A DNA stretch of 7,916 bases, taken from NCBI GenBank assembly GCA_029571425.1, contig JAKPSR010000384.1, positions 1 to 7,916 on the forward strand, written 5' to 3'. The position numbers and the translations under genes were made by a program. The notes under the pieces were generated by a model. The model was given only the letters and a program-made list of their open reading frames with translations. It was not told where the DNA came from and did no database searches. Of this stretch, positions 1 through 6,669 are shown in pieces; the stretch's first letter is position 1, and each line of letters opens with the position of its first letter. Source of the stretch: Spirochaetota bacterium (GTDB lineage Bacteria > Spirochaetota > Spirochaetia > Treponematales > Treponemataceae).

Positions 1-89
1 GAACGCCGAACGCGCAAGGACCGCCCCTCCCCCGCGATCGAGACGACCGAGGACCGGGGAGCGGGGACGTGCGAGAGGGAGGCTCCGCG
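1..89 (-). other. Possible SH3-like tail of the BatD-type gene, beyond an in-frame TAG (partial)
   Basis: This stretch lies directly downstream of the TAG that ends the BatD-type gene and runs to the window edge. Read in the same frame, the 29 codons after the TAG stay open and start RGASLSHVPAPRSSVVSIAG. That spacing of hydrophobics, V-P, serines and V-V-x-I resembles the first strands of a bacterial SH3-like domain, which in BatE-type proteins follows two membrane helices. GC at the third codon position in this frame is 25 of 29, against about 21 and 20 of 29 for the other two positions, as in the neighbouring real genes. All three frames are open here, so openness alone proves nothing. It may be a broken domain, a readthrough extension, or chance. 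No terminator or other feature was seen in these bases. Confidence 0.4.
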
Positions 90-1361
90 CTAGACGGCGA
101 TGGGATATCGGTCGCCGAGATACACGCGCGCGGAAAAGGCGAGTGCGGCGAGGAAAGCCAACGCGATCCCGAAGGAAACGAATCGCATTCGAGGCCGGGA
201 GAGACTGACGAGCCGCGCGACGAACGCGAGGGCCGCGAGGATCGCCGCGATCGGGAGGGCGAATGGCTTCCAAGCGGCGAGCCCCTGCGCCTCGCCGGGA
301 GCGAATCCCAGCGAGTCTTCGGCGAGCTCGCGTAGGGCGCGAACGTGCGCGGGGAAAAGATCGGCGCGTTCCGCGCGACGAAGCGAGGCGATCGCCATCG
401 CAACGTCGCCCGATTCCCACGCGCGACGAGCCTCGACGACGAGCGAAGATAGACGCTTTGGCACGGACTCCGCGGCGACGGGGAATTCTGGCAATGCCGC
501 CAAATCCCCGGCGCTCGCGCCCGGCTCGCGAGGGCCCTTCGGCGCCGCGAACGCGTCGCGAAGGGCGGGATCATCGCCCGACGCGGCGCCCGGACGGTCG
601 ACGGTTTCTCTCGCGGCCGCGCGATCGCGGACGGAGACCGTCGTTCGGGGGCTCGAGAAAGAGCCATGGCCGGGGTCCGACACCGTCGCGACGGGCAAGG
701 CTTGGGATCCGGGAGAAAGAGGCGTCCAGCGATAACGCGCAAGCTCGAACCATCCATCGGCGTCGATCGTTCCCGACTCGACGGCAAGCGGCTCGAGCAT
801 GGCGTTCTCCGGCGCGTCGCACCGAACGGTTGCCGAGGAGGAGACGCCCCTCGCATCAAGCGTTATCACAGACGCGAGAGCGACCACGGGCGACTGTTCC
901 TCAAGCCGCCATCGAAGCTCGGCAAGGACGGTACCCGGGGCGCGGGTCACCACTATCCGAACCGCGGGCAGGATGACCCTCGAGCCATCGATCGACACCT
1001 CAAATGAGCCAAGGGAGAATTCACCGGCCTCCGACGTCGCATACTCGAAGCGAACGACGGCCGCCTGACCCGCCGCGTCGCCCTCGGTCAGCTGCCGACG
1101 CTCCCTCCGCCCCCCGACGAGGGAGAACGACGGGGGTGTCTCCGTAACCGTAACAGAGACTTTGCGCGGTTCCGCGTCGCGAACTATAACCTCGACGACG
1201 ACCACGTCGCCGACCTCAACCTCGAACGACGAGACGAATAAGGTCGCGCCAAGCGACTCTGGCCCTTCGGCGCGAGCGAGCGCGAGGGCAACGACGGCGA
1301 TCGCGCCGCTCAGTAGTCGGCGACGGAGGATTCTGAATCGTCTTCGGCCTGGTTTCGCCAT
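90..1361 (-). CDS. batD: BatD-type exported membrane protein with BatE-like C-terminus (oxygen-tolerance family)
   Basis: This is the last gene of the Bat operon, a 423-residue protein probably anchored in the inner membrane with its N-terminal part outside the cytoplasm. It has an arginine-rich N-terminus and hydrophobic signal segment (about 1-31). A beta-strand-rich region follows (about 40-250), with the 'EVEVGDVVVVEV' type of opening strand typical of BatD domains. Then come a Pro/Ala/Gly-rich linker (about 250-300), a TPR-like helical pair (about 301-352) and two membrane helices (about 366-387 and 392-413). The TPR plus two-helix end recalls BatE, so it looks like a BatD-BatE composite. 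The start is supported by AAGGAG at 1370-1375, eight bases upstream. It overlaps the end of the TPR gene by 52 bp. The TAG at 90-92 falls where an SH3-like domain would be expected to begin, so the protein may be truncated. Client and exact function are unknown. Confidence 0.75.
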   Translation of the reverse strand: MAKPGRRRFRILRRRLLSGAIAVVALALARAEGPESLGATLFVSSFEVEVGDVVVVEVIVRDAEPRKVSVTVTETPPSFSLVGGRRERRQLTEGDAAGQAAVVRFEYATSEAGEFSLGSFEVSIDGSRVILPAVRIVVTRAPGTVLAELRWRLEEQSPVVALASVITLDARGVSSSATVRCDAPENAMLEPLAVESGTIDADGWFELARYRWTPLSPGSQALPVATVSDPGHGSFSSPRTTVSVRDRAAARETVDRPGAASGDDPALRDAFAAPKGPREPGASAGDLAALPEFPVAAESVPKRLSSLVVEARRAWESGDVAMAIASLRRAERADLFPAHVRALRELAEDSLGFAPGEAQGLAAWKPFALPIAAILAALAFVARLVSLSRPRMRFVSFGIALAFLAALAFSARVYLGDRYPIAV

Positions 1362-1927
1362 CTATCCTGCTCCTTCTTGCGAATAAGAGTGAACATCGCC
1401 TCGATCCCGGCGCCGTCGCCCGCTTCCTCGCGCACTCCGGCCGCCGAGGGAGCGCGACGGGCCTTCGCCTCCTTGAGGGAACGAAGGCAGAGCTCGAGAT
1501 TCACCTTCGCGTCTACCCGGGAGGGATCGACGCGAAGCGAGCGCTTGAACGCGGCGACCGCCGCGGCGTATTCCCCGCGCAGATGCGCGATCGTCCCTGC
1601 CTGATACCACGCCCCCGCCCGAATCTCGTCGACGGGGGATTCGAGCACGCGCTCGAGGTATACTTCGGCGGCGGCGTATTCGCCCTGGGCGAGGCATGTC
1701 GCCGCGAGCCCGTACAGGGCGTAATCCTTGACGACGGGGTCGTCGGTCCCGGCCTCGCCCCGCAGGAACGAGGCTGACGCCGATTCCCAATCCTTCCCTG
1801 ACCAGGCGAGCGTCCCCGAAAGGACTGAAGCGTAGGGACTAACGTCCACGCGGCATCCGGCGATGGCGAGCGACAGCAAGGCGCCCACCGCGGCGCGAAC
1901 GGCCAACAGACATCTCACGCGCGCCAT
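1310..1927 (-). CDS. batC: BatC-type TPR lipoprotein
   Basis: This gene encodes a predicted 205-residue lipoprotein with tetratricopeptide repeats, a likely scaffold for protein-protein contacts on the outer face of the inner membrane or in the periplasm. A signal segment ends in the lipobox-like IAGC, giving a lipidated Cys25. Helical repeats follow: about 67-97 (ALYGLAATCLAQGEYAAAEV) and 103-136 (GAWYQAGTIAHLRGEYAAAV) fit the TPR pattern well, with weaker repeat-like helices on both sides (about 37-58 and 137-153). The charged end holds a conserved-looking helix (about 176-192, with LIRKKEQDRW) as in other Bat TPR proteins. An in-frame ATG at 1966 exists, but the ATG at 1927 has a strong GGGAGG five bases upstream and starts directly on the signal peptide, so it is preferred. 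It overlaps the BatB-type gene by 13 bp and the BatD-type gene by 52 bp. The batC name rests on position and repeats; TPR sequences alone are not diagnostic. Confidence 0.8.
   Translation of the reverse strand: MARVRCLLAVRAAVGALLSLAIAGCRVDVSPYASVLSGTLAWSGKDWESASASFLRGEAGTDDPVVKDYALYGLAATCLAQGEYAAAEVYLERVLESPVDEIRAGAWYQAGTIAHLRGEYAAAVAAFKRSLRVDPSRVDAKVNLELCLRSLKEAKARRAPSAAGVREEAGDGAGIEAMFTLIRKKEQDRWRNQAEDDSESSVADY
1370..1375 (-). promoter_or_regulatory. Ribosome binding site for the BatD-type gene
   Basis: The minus strand reads AAGGAG, eight bases before the ATG at 1361. It lies inside the coding region of the upstream TPR gene. It supports a real 52-bp overlap rather than a later start for the BatD-type protein. 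Confidence 0.7.
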
Positions 1928-2898
1928 CGCGGCCTCCCGAGCAAGAAACCGAGCGCGAAGAGGCAAAGGGCTATCGCCAGGAATTCGGCGTATCGCGCAA
2001 CGGCGCGAGGGCTATATACCATCCGCTCGCCTGAGTCCGCGGCGGATCGAATCAGGTCGACGAGCTCGCGCGCGGACCCTGGGTCAGTCGCCCTGAGGTA
2101 GCGACTCCGTCCACCGGCAGCCATGGCGGCGCGAGAGAGGATCTCCTCGCGAAGCACCGCGCGCACCGGAGGCGAGTCCGCATTTCCCGGGATCGTCGGA
2201 ATCGACTCGCCTTCCTCCGTCCCCACGCCAACGATTACCAGCGTCCTTCCCGTCGCGCGCAGTTCGCGCGCCGCGTCCGCGAGCGAGCCCGTGGTCTCGT
2301 CGCCGTCCGTAATGAGAACGACGATGCCCGCCGAGGGCCGCGAAGCCGGGAAGGCGCGAAGCGCGGCGTCGAGGGCGGACGAGAGGTTCGTCCCGGGACT
2401 CGTCGAAAGCAAGGGCGAAAGGGACGATAAGAGGTCCCTCGCCGCGCGATGGTCAACCGACAGCGGGACGGCGAGGACGCCCGTTCCCTTCGCGAGGACA
2501 ATGCCCGCGGGAACGCCGGGCACGCGATCGAGCGTCAGCGACGCGTAGCGGGCGGCGAACTCGAGGCGCGAGGGCCGAAGGTCCTGAACGGTCATGCTTC
2601 GCGAGATGTCGATCGCGAAGACCACCGAGGCCCCTTCCTGGCGCTCTCCGACGAGTTCCGATCCCCACTCGGGACCGGCGAAGGCGACGACAAGGCATAC
2701 CCACGCGAGAGACCACGCCGCCGCGCGAATGGCGATGGCGGGCCCGAAGATCCCCCCCCTCGAGTCATCCTTTCCCGCGGGCAACAGAGCGCGGAGTGAA
2801 TCCCTAAGACGGCGATATCGAACGGCGACGAACGCGCATGCGGGCACGGCGAGGGCGGCGAGGGCCAAGGCGGCCGGGTACGCGAAGCGAACGCTCAT
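1915..2898 (-). CDS. batB: BatB-type membrane-anchored VWA domain protein
   Basis: This is a 327-residue membrane protein with a von Willebrand factor A domain, one of a VWA pair with the gene just upstream. Two N-terminal membrane helices (about 5-25 and 57-77) come first. The VWA domain (about 90-285) follows, then a C-terminal helix (about 303-322) and a short basic tail, which puts the VWA domain outside the cytoplasm. The metal-binding MIDAS site is complete: DISRS with D97, S99 and S101, T170 in PGTNL, and D198 in ITDGD. Metal-dependent partner binding is therefore likely retained. The start at 2898 overlaps the previous stop as ATGA, signalling translational coupling. The open frame extends further upstream to 3000, but that part reads out of frame through the previous gene and lacks membrane-protein character. 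In Borrelia the protein at the corresponding position is, as I recall, BB0172. No membrane client can be named from the sequence. Confidence 0.87.
   Translation of the reverse strand: MSVRFAYPAALALAALAVPACAFVAVRYRRLRDSLRALLPAGKDDSRGGIFGPAIAIRAAAWSLAWVCLVVAFAGPEWGSELVGERQEGASVVFAIDISRSMTVQDLRPSRLEFAARYASLTLDRVPGVPAGIVLAKGTGVLAVPLSVDHRAARDLLSSLSPLLSTSPGTNLSSALDAALRAFPASRPSAGIVVLITDGDETTGSLADAARELRATGRTLVIVGVGTEEGESIPTIPGNADSPPVRAVLREEILSRAAMAAGGRSRYLRATDPGSARELVDLIRSAADSGERMVYSPRAVARYAEFLAIALCLFALGFLLGRPRWRA
1933..1938 (-). promoter_or_regulatory. Ribosome binding site that fixes the TPR lipoprotein start
   Basis: The minus strand reads GGGAGG, five bases before the ATG at 1927. This decides in favour of 1927 over the in-frame ATG at 1966, which would add 13 residues in front of the signal peptide. 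Confidence 0.75.
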
Positions 2899-3890
2899 AG
2901 TAGGGCCCCCATCGCGAGCCGCCTGATCGCCCACGCGAGGGCGGCGGCGACGAGGGCACAGGCGATGAACGGCCGCTCGATCGGCTCCTCGACGGTGCAC
3001 GCGTAGGACGAGGGGTTGCGCGGCACCGCCTCGCCGATCTCGGTGAAGATCGCCTCGAGAAGCCCGGGAGAGCTGGCCGCCCGATACGTTCCCCCGCCGG
3101 ACAGGGCGATCGCTCGAAGAGCGCCCTCGTCGAAGCCAGATTCCAGGACGCCCGCGTATCCCTTGCCGGTTTCGGGGTCGGTGTACTCGATGGGCACGTC
3201 GCCGCGCGTGCCGATCCCGATGATATGAAGCTCGGCGCCGCGCGGCGGAAGGGCGGCCGCGGCCGTCTTTGGGTTAATCTCGCCCGCGTTGTTCTCGCCG
3301 TCGGTCAGCAGGATCACGTGGGCGCCGCTCCCCGGCTGAAGATGCGCGGCCGCTACGGCGAGACCGAGCCCGAGTGCCGTCCCGTCGCCGAGTTCCCCGA
3401 TGCGAAGCGCGGCCAGCCGCTCGAGGAAGGCCGCGTGGTCGTGGGTCGGCGGGACAAGTAGCGCGGCATCGCTGCCCAGCGCGACGAGCCCGAATGAATC
3501 GCCCGATCGCGACGAAACGAACGCGCGCATCAGCCGACGCGCCGCGTCGAGCCGGTTACCGTTGCCCATGTCGCCCGCCGCCATCGACGGGCTAACGTCG
3601 ACGACGAACACGACCGTGGCCCCCGGAGCCGAGTATACGCGTTCCTGGCGGAAGATAACGGGACCGGCGAGCGCCAGGGCGGCGGACACGGCGGACACGG
3701 CCACCGCGAGGCGCGAGACGAACGCGGCGATCCGCATCGCGGTCGCCATCCATCGGAAGGGCACGCCGCCCCAATCCCCGAGCGTCAGCGGGAACTCGGT
3801 CCTCGATAGGAACCGCGCGCGCGCGAGGATGACGAGAGGGACGGCGATCAAGAGGATGACAAGAACCGATGGACGGCTAAAGCTCAGCAT
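2895..3890 (-). CDS. batA: BatA-type membrane-anchored VWA domain protein
   Basis: This gene encodes a 331-residue VWA protein of the BatA type, built like the following BatB-type protein. It has membrane helices at about 8-24 and 54-76, a VWA domain at about 92-290, and a C-terminal helix at about 306-323. The MIDAS is intact: DVSPS with D98, S100 and S102, T171 in DGT, and D197 in LLTDGEN. Within the VWA domain, the IGIGT segment and the DPETGKGY stretch after it resemble those of other BatA proteins. The protein likely works with the MoxR ATPase and its VWA partner in an envelope complex. The ATG at 3890 is chosen because it precedes the first membrane helix and has GGAGG six bases upstream. 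The open frame reaching back to 4199 is an antisense-free extension through the previous gene and is rejected. It overlaps the upstream gene by 14 bp and the downstream gene by 4 bp. Confidence 0.88.
   Translation of the reverse strand: MLSFSRPSVLVILLIAVPLVILARARFLSRTEFPLTLGDWGGVPFRWMATAMRIAAFVSRLAVAVSAVSAALALAGPVIFRQERVYSAPGATVVFVVDVSPSMAAGDMGNGNRLDAARRLMRAFVSSRSGDSFGLVALGSDAALLVPPTHDHAAFLERLAALRIGELGDGTALGLGLAVAAAHLQPGSGAHVILLTDGENNAGEINPKTAAAALPPRGAELHIIGIGTRGDVPIEYTDPETGKGYAGVLESGFDEGALRAIALSGGGTYRAASSPGLLEAIFTEIGEAVPRNPSSYACTVEEPIERPFIACALVAAALAWAIRRLAMGALL
3682..3699. repeat. Perfect 9-bp tandem duplication inside the BatA-type gene
   Basis: The unit GCGGACACG occurs twice head to tail on the plus strand. 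On the coding strand it gives a repeated V-S-A within the second membrane helix (residues about 64-70). It keeps the frame and only shapes a low-complexity helix, so it is probably of no functional weight beyond being a possible slippage site. Confidence 0.6.
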
Positions 3891-4734
3891 CGTTCGCCTC
3901 CGCCGCCTCAAGGGCGCCGACGAGTTCCAGGGCGAGCCTCGCGTCCGAGGCCTCGTCGCCAATCGAAGGCTCGTACCCATACCGAACGCGGTCCGAGCGC
4001 GCGAGAAGGTCAGCGACCGAGGCGCGCGGGCCCTCCGCAGGCAAGAGGTCGGCGACCTCGGCGTTCGTGCGCGCGGCGATCTGCGCGTCCAGCAAGTCGG
4101 CGAGGTAGGCGCGCAGCGCCAAGACGAACTCCCGCCGCCATCGCGTCGCCTGAGTCCGCCCCGCGACGCGCTCGAGCCGCCTAAAGCGCTTGAGCGCAAG
4201 GCGCGTCCGTCGCCCGCTCCGCGCGGAGCGCGATGACCTACCGAGCCATGGCCTCACGCGCAACCAGACGAAGAGGGCGAACGAGAAGGCGACGAGCGCG
4301 CCGAAAACGGCGGCGTACAGGCCGTATGTCGTTCCCGGCACGAGCAAGGGCCCGCGTGGCGGGGCGAGCGACCGAGCGCCGGTCTTCTCGACGATCGAGG
4401 CGACGCGGCACGAGGGGGGAACGACGCGCGCGCCCGACGCGCGAAACGGGGGAAGCGAGAGGTCGCCCGGCTTCCACGGCACGAAGACGATAGAGACCGA
4501 GGCACCCCCGGAAATCGGCTCGAGGGCGATAGACTCGATGTCGGCGTCTGGCGACGGGGGGATATCGTCCGCGGCGAGCCGGATGGGCTTCGCGATATCG
4601 AGGCCGTCCGCGCGAAAGCGGAGCTCGACGCGATCCCCTACGAAAGCCTCCTGGGGAACCAGGGTGACGGCCGACTGTGCGACCGCCAAGCCCTGAACCG
4701 CAAGAAGCGACAGGACGGCGAGAAGGCGCGTCAT
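3877..4734 (-). CDS. Exported one-membrane-segment protein, DUF4381/BatD-like (Bat operon partner)
   Basis: This is a 285-residue protein with a signal peptide (1-20, cleavage likely after AVAQ). A beta-rich extracytoplasmic domain follows (about 21-115). A single membrane helix (about 137-158) then leads to a basic, helical cytoplasmic tail (about 165-280). The tail carries the pattern FVLALRAYLADLL...TNAEVADLL...LLARSDRVRYG, which I associate with DUF4381-type proteins that travel with MoxR and VWA genes. It could link the cytosolic MoxR/DUF58 pair to the extracytoplasmic VWA domains, which is inference. The ATG at 4734 overlaps the DUF58 stop as ATGA, so translation is coupled. The TAG stop at 3877-3879 lies within the start of the BatA-type gene. 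In Borrelia the same slot is filled by a hypothetical protein (BB0174 by recall). No enzyme motif is visible. Confidence 0.75.
   Translation of the reverse strand: MTRLLAVLSLLAVQGLAVAQSAVTLVPQEAFVGDRVELRFRADGLDIAKPIRLAADDIPPSPDADIESIALEPISGGASVSIVFVPWKPGDLSLPPFRASGARVVPPSCRVASIVEKTGARSLAPPRGPLLVPGTTYGLYAAVFGALVAFSFALFVWLRVRPWLGRSSRSARSGRRTRLALKRFRRLERVAGRTQATRWRREFVLALRAYLADLLDAQIAARTNAEVADLLPAEGPRASVADLLARSDRVRYGYEPSIGDEASDARLALELVGALEAAEANDAEL
3897..3901 (-). promoter_or_regulatory. Ribosome binding site for the BatA-type gene
   Basis: GGAGG on the minus strand lies six bases before the ATG at 3890, inside the end of the upstream gene. It supports 3890 over the much longer upstream open frame. 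Confidence 0.65.
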
Positions 4735-5609
4735 CGGTCGCCCCCGCGCAAGGAGGGCCCCGAGAAAAAGCGGGTAAGGACGAGGGCGGCGTCATCCTCG
4801 GTCGACAGGACGAGGTTCGCCACCCCGCGCCGGGCCGCGAGATGCTCCCATCTGTGGATACCCTCGCGGTGCTCCCGCGCCCACGCTTCCCTAAACGCCC
4901 GGGAGGACGTCGGGTAACTGACGGCGACGCCCGTCTCCGGGTCGCGAAACGGTAAGTATCCCGCGTCGGGAAGGGCCTCGTCCGTCGGCGAGACGACGCG
5001 GACCGCGAGCACGTCGTGCTTCCGCGCCAGGATGCCGAGTTCCTTCTCGTAACCGTCGACGCGGAAATCGGATATCGCGACGACGAGGGATCGGTTCCTG
5101 AGGGCCCGCGCGGCGCCCGCGAGGGCCGAGGCGAGGGCGCTCCCGCGCTCGCGCGGGGCGAAATGGTCGAACGACGAGACGACGGCGAGCACCTGGTCCT
5201 TGCCGACGCGCGGCTTGAAAACCGGGCCGACGGCGCCGTCGAAGACGACGCTGCCCAGTGGGCTCGATGTCTGCTCGGCAGCGAAGGCTATCAGGGCCGC
5301 GGCCTCGACCGCTTGGTCGCGCCGCGATCGCGAGCCGGCGTGCATCGACAGCGAGAGGTCAAGGACCACGAACACCACGAGCTCCCGTTCCTCGCGCCAC
5401 AGCTTGACGAAGGGCTTTCCCATCCGGGCGGTGACGTTCCAGTCGATCGAGCGGATGTCGTCCCCGCGCTCGTACTCGCGCACCCCGTCGAAATCGACGC
5501 CCCGGCCCCGGAACGCCGACTTGAATGAGCCGGCCCGCATGCCCTCTGCGAGGGAAAGGGCGGCGAGCTTAAGGTAACGGGCCCGTTCCGAGACGCGGGA
5601 GGAATCCAT
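4731..5609 (-). CDS. Short DUF58 domain protein (cytosolic, VWA-like, MoxR partner)
   Basis: This gene encodes a 292-residue DUF58 protein. The family hallmark is plain at residues 35-62: GRGVDF, then REYERGDDIRSIDWNVTAR. After it comes a VWA-like fold with the MIDAS-type motif DLSLS (D84, S86, S88) and a second acidic loop, ISDF (D181). No membrane helix or signal peptide is present. It is therefore the short soluble form usual next to MoxR, not the longer form with two N-terminal helices. By family association it acts with the MoxR ATPase encoded nine bases upstream, possibly as an adaptor that docks clients or the membrane VWA proteins. The start at 5609 is the first ATG after the MoxR stop. 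Its Shine-Dalgarno is weak (AAGG), so expression probably depends on translation of moxR. Confidence 0.9.
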   Translation of the reverse strand: MDSSRVSERARYLKLAALSLAEGMRAGSFKSAFRGRGVDFDGVREYERGDDIRSIDWNVTARMGKPFVKLWREERELVVFVVLDLSLSMHAGSRSRRDQAVEAAALIAFAAEQTSSPLGSVVFDGAVGPVFKPRVGKDQVLAVVSSFDHFAPRERGSALASALAGAARALRNRSLVVAISDFRVDGYEKELGILARKHDVLAVRVVSPTDEALPDAGYLPFRDPETGVAVSYPTSSRAFREAWAREHREGIHRWEHLAARRGVANLVLSTEDDAALVLTRFFSGPSLRGGDR

Positions 5610-5618
5610 GCGCCCGCC

Positions 5619-6632
5619 TTACGGCACCGGCACGATGCCGAGGATATCGGAGACGAGGTCGTCCGCCGAAAGACCGTCGGCGCCGGCCTCGTACGAGAGC
5701 ACCAGCCGATGCCGCAACGCAGCGGGGGCGACGGCCTTGACGTCTTCCGGGATCACGTAATCGCGACCCGCGAAAAGGGCGTTGATCCGCGAGCACTGGT
5801 GCAAGGCGATGCTCGCCCGCGGAGATGCCCCGAAGGAAATGTACTTAAGGTAATCGTCCCTCGTGCGTCGATCGCGGCGGGAGGGCGCGAGCGGCCTCGT
5901 CGCGGCGACGATGGCGACTAGGTACCGGACGATGGAATCGTCGACCCGTACCGCGCGGGCCGCCTCGCGCAAGGTCTCAATGTCCCGGGCGGTGATCGCG
6001 GGAGATGCGGGGGCGAGCCTGTCGGGATCGCGCGTCTCGTAGCCGTCCCGCGAGGCGCGAACGATCTCGGCCTCCTCGTCGAGCGAGGGATAGGGAACCA
6101 TCAGCTTTAGGAGGAAGCGGTCGAGCTCGGCCTCCGGCAGGGGGTAGGTTCCCTCCTGCTCGATCGGGTTTTGGGTCGCGAGGACGAGAAACGGCGACGG
6201 AAGGCGATAGGTCGTGTCACCGATCGTCACCTGACCCTCGGCCATCGCCTCGAGAAGGGCGGACTGAACCTTCGCCGGGGCGCGGTTAATCTCGTCGGCC
6301 AGGATAAGGTTCGCGAAGATTGGCCCCTTCCTGACCGAGAACGCCGCCTTCGCCTGCTCGTACACCAAGGTACCGATCAAGTCGGCGGGCAAAAGGTCGG
6401 GAGTGAACTGCACCCGCTTAAAGCTTAAGTCCGCGATCTCGGCGAGGGTCTTGACGGCGAGGGTCTTCGCGAGCCCCGGCACCCCCTCGAGGAGGACGTG
6501 CCCGCCGGCTATCATCCCCATCAGGATCCCGTCCACGAGGGCCGACTGCCCGACGATGCGCCGGGCCATCTCGCGGCGACAGGTTTCGATGACGGCCGCC
6601 GTGCCGGCGACCCGCGAATCGGTTTCTTTCAT
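5619..6632 (-). CDS. moxR: MoxR family AAA+ ATPase
   Basis: This is a 337-residue, full-length MoxR ATPase, the first gene of the operon and its likely motor. MoxR proteins hydrolyse ATP to remodel or mature protein complexes, usually with VWA partners. Visible motifs are Walker A GVPGLAKT (residues 50-57, K56), Walker B LILADEIN (109-116, D113 and E114), sensor 1 in ATQNP (N155), the arginine-finger region AELDRF (R172) and sensor 2 GASPRAS (R272). The C-terminal AAA_lid-type helical part follows. The ATG at 6632 is the first Met before the conserved domain. The open frame continues to 7220, but that part is antisense to the aminotransferase and not MoxR-like. There is no convincing Shine-Dalgarno upstream, and a strong promoter ends just before the ATG, so the mRNA may be leaderless. 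Nine bases separate it from the DUF58 gene. Confidence 0.95.
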   Translation of the reverse strand: MKETDSRVAGTAAVIETCRREMARRIVGQSALVDGILMGMIAGGHVLLEGVPGLAKTLAVKTLAEIADLSFKRVQFTPDLLPADLIGTLVYEQAKAAFSVRKGPIFANLILADEINRAPAKVQSALLEAMAEGQVTIGDTTYRLPSPFLVLATQNPIEQEGTYPLPEAELDRFLLKLMVPYPSLDEEAEIVRASRDGYETRDPDRLAPASPAITARDIETLREAARAVRVDDSIVRYLVAIVAATRPLAPSRRDRRTRDDYLKYISFGASPRASIALHQCSRINALFAGRDYVIPEDVKAVAPAALRHRLVLSYEAGADGLSADDLVSDILGIVPVP

Positions 6633-6640
6633 ATAAAACC

Positions 6641-6669
6641 ATTCTACGCATGTTAGGGAAGATTGACAA
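6641..6669 (-). promoter_or_regulatory. Predicted sigma70-type promoter of the moxR-bat operon
   Basis: On the minus strand the -35 box is TTGTCA (6669-6664, five of six matches). A 17-bp spacer leads to the -10 box TAGAAT (6646-6641, five of six). The expected start point is near 6634, only two bases before the moxR ATG. The AT-rich -10 region stands out in a GC-rich genome. The -35 box occupies the same bases as that of the divergent promoter. Confidence 0.7.

Noticed and set aside
100..976. Arginine- and alanine-rich plus-strand frames opposite the BatD-type gene
   Set aside because: These are low-complexity shadow frames with no motif or ribosome binding site. The minus-strand frame has a signal peptide, membrane helices and a good Shine-Dalgarno.
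2899..3000. 34-residue upstream extension of the BatB-type protein
   Set aside because: It reads out of frame through the end of the BatA-type gene. The ATGA overlap at 2895-2898 followed at once by a membrane helix marks the true start.
3877..3879. TAG stop of the DUF4381-like gene as evidence for a recoded amber codon
   Set aside because: The protein ends at a natural length with the next gene starting in overlap, so TAG seems to act as an ordinary stop in this organism. This argues against genome-wide amber recoding.
3400..4236. Plus-strand open frame of 278 codons opposite the BatA-type and DUF4381-like genes
   Set aside because: It spans the junction of two well-supported minus-strand genes, is rich in Arg/Ala/Thr with no domain, and fits a GC-driven shadow frame.
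5016..5528. Plus-strand open frame of 170 codons opposite the DUF58 gene
   Set aside because: It is antisense to a gene with an unmistakable DUF58 motif and shows no domain or ribosome binding site of its own.
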